This document shows, piece after piece, positions 63,895 to 64,000 of a DNA stretch of 64,000 nt (position 1 is its first letter; each line of letters opens with the position of its first letter). Made by a program: the position numbers and the translations under genes. The notes beneath the pieces were generated by a model. That model had not been told where the DNA came from. It saw nothing but the letters and a program-made list of their open reading frames with translations, and made no database searches. This DNA comes from Acidobacteriota bacterium (lineage in GTDB: Bacteria; Acidobacteriota; Vicinamibacteria; Vicinamibacterales; CAVVIG01). Location: NCBI GenBank assembly GCA_020850715.1, contig JADZED010000080.1:361996-425995 (forward strand). Reading direction: 5' to 3'.

Positions 63895-64000
63895 AGGGGC
63901 CGATTTCAGCGACCGCGATGGTGATCGTAGCGTGAAGCCGCGATATCAGGAGAGCGCGATGGAGCGGAGGGGGTGCGCGACGCGGCATCTCACCACCGGC
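63895..64000 (+). other. Right edge after the cmr1 stop
   Basis: The last 106 bases carry one frame open to the edge (RYQESAMERRGCATRHLTTG) that does not resemble the rest of Cmr1. No repeat array is visible. It could be the start of an inserted element or a damaged cmr1 continuation. Confidence 0.3.

Noticed and set aside
62880..64000. CRISPR array near cmr1
   Set aside because: No series of direct repeats with regular spacers is present in the last kilobase or elsewhere in the window.
63960..64000. Group II intron 5' end (GTGCGCGAC) interrupting cmr1
   Set aside because: Only the first few bases resemble the consensus and nothing of the intron can be seen before the edge.

Overview
The window is one stretch of very GC-rich bacterial chromosome. 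The best guess is an Acidobacteriota-like organism, perhaps Vicinamibacteria. This is inferred from the extreme G/C at third codon positions, the futalosine-type menaquinone gene mqnE, and the compact ffs-dnaX-ybaB-recR block. No rRNA or single-copy phylogenetic marker is present to prove it.

Layout. (1) 1-9.6 kb is housekeeping: the N-terminus of a TonB-dependent receptor behind a cobalamin riboswitch (minus strand), YjbQ/UPF0047, mqnE, nadA with a hairpin-rich leader, Mn-type SOD, SRP RNA followed by dnaX-ybaB-recR, an OsmC protein and tRNA-Asn. (2) 9.6-11.7 kb is accessory: a mazEF operon with two unknown trailing genes, then a decayed IS1182-type transposase. (3) 11.7-34.4 kb is a carbon and stress island. 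It holds a CDF transporter, a CBS-HPF fusion, two double-domain universal stress proteins, a transaldolase/phosphoglucose isomerase fusion, gnd, a HAD phosphatase, gluconokinase, glucose dehydrogenase, 6-phosphogluconolactonase, transketolase, zwf, phosphoketolase, a DUF2090 aldolase-like protein, acetate kinase, and a set of small membrane proteins. (4) 34.4-41.8 kb holds an ArsR regulator divergent from a three-gene DAB-type inorganic carbon locus (dabA, a NuoL-like and a NuoM-like gene), then pirin. (5) 42.2-49.6 kb holds mgtE, glutamate dehydrogenase, a sigma-54 activator (XylR_N-V4R-AAA+-Fis), a CPA1 antiporter and a redoxin. (6) 49.8-61.9 kb holds an orphan histidine kinase, YwiC- and YihY-like membrane proteins, a stress-type string (holin-X-like, DUF892-like, a second HPF-like protein), DUF488, AlkA, a LuxR regulator, a flavin monooxygenase and an alcohol dehydrogenase. 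(7) 61.9-64 kb is a decaying defence and toxin-antitoxin region: ParD with a truncated ParE, a frameshifted helicase/restriction C-terminus, and a truncated Cmr1 at the edge.

How it may work together. The sugar genes form a complete oxidative and non-oxidative pentose phosphate cycle. It can be fed from glucose-6-phosphate (Zwf) or from free glucose (glucose dehydrogenase plus gluconokinase). Phosphoketolase and acetate kinase drain it to give ATP without glycolysis.

The main new observation is a possible sigma-54 regulon. GG-N10-GC promoters with good consensus matches lie upstream of the tal-pgi operon, the first usp gene, the SPW-motif gene and the glutamate dehydrogenase gene. A matching pair of tandem TTTCA-N4-GAAA(T/A) half-palindromes lies upstream of both the usp and the glutamate dehydrogenase promoters, 30 kb apart. 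The window encodes one sigma-54 activator with an intact GAFTGA loop (46007-47671), the obvious candidate regulator. This is inference from sequence only.
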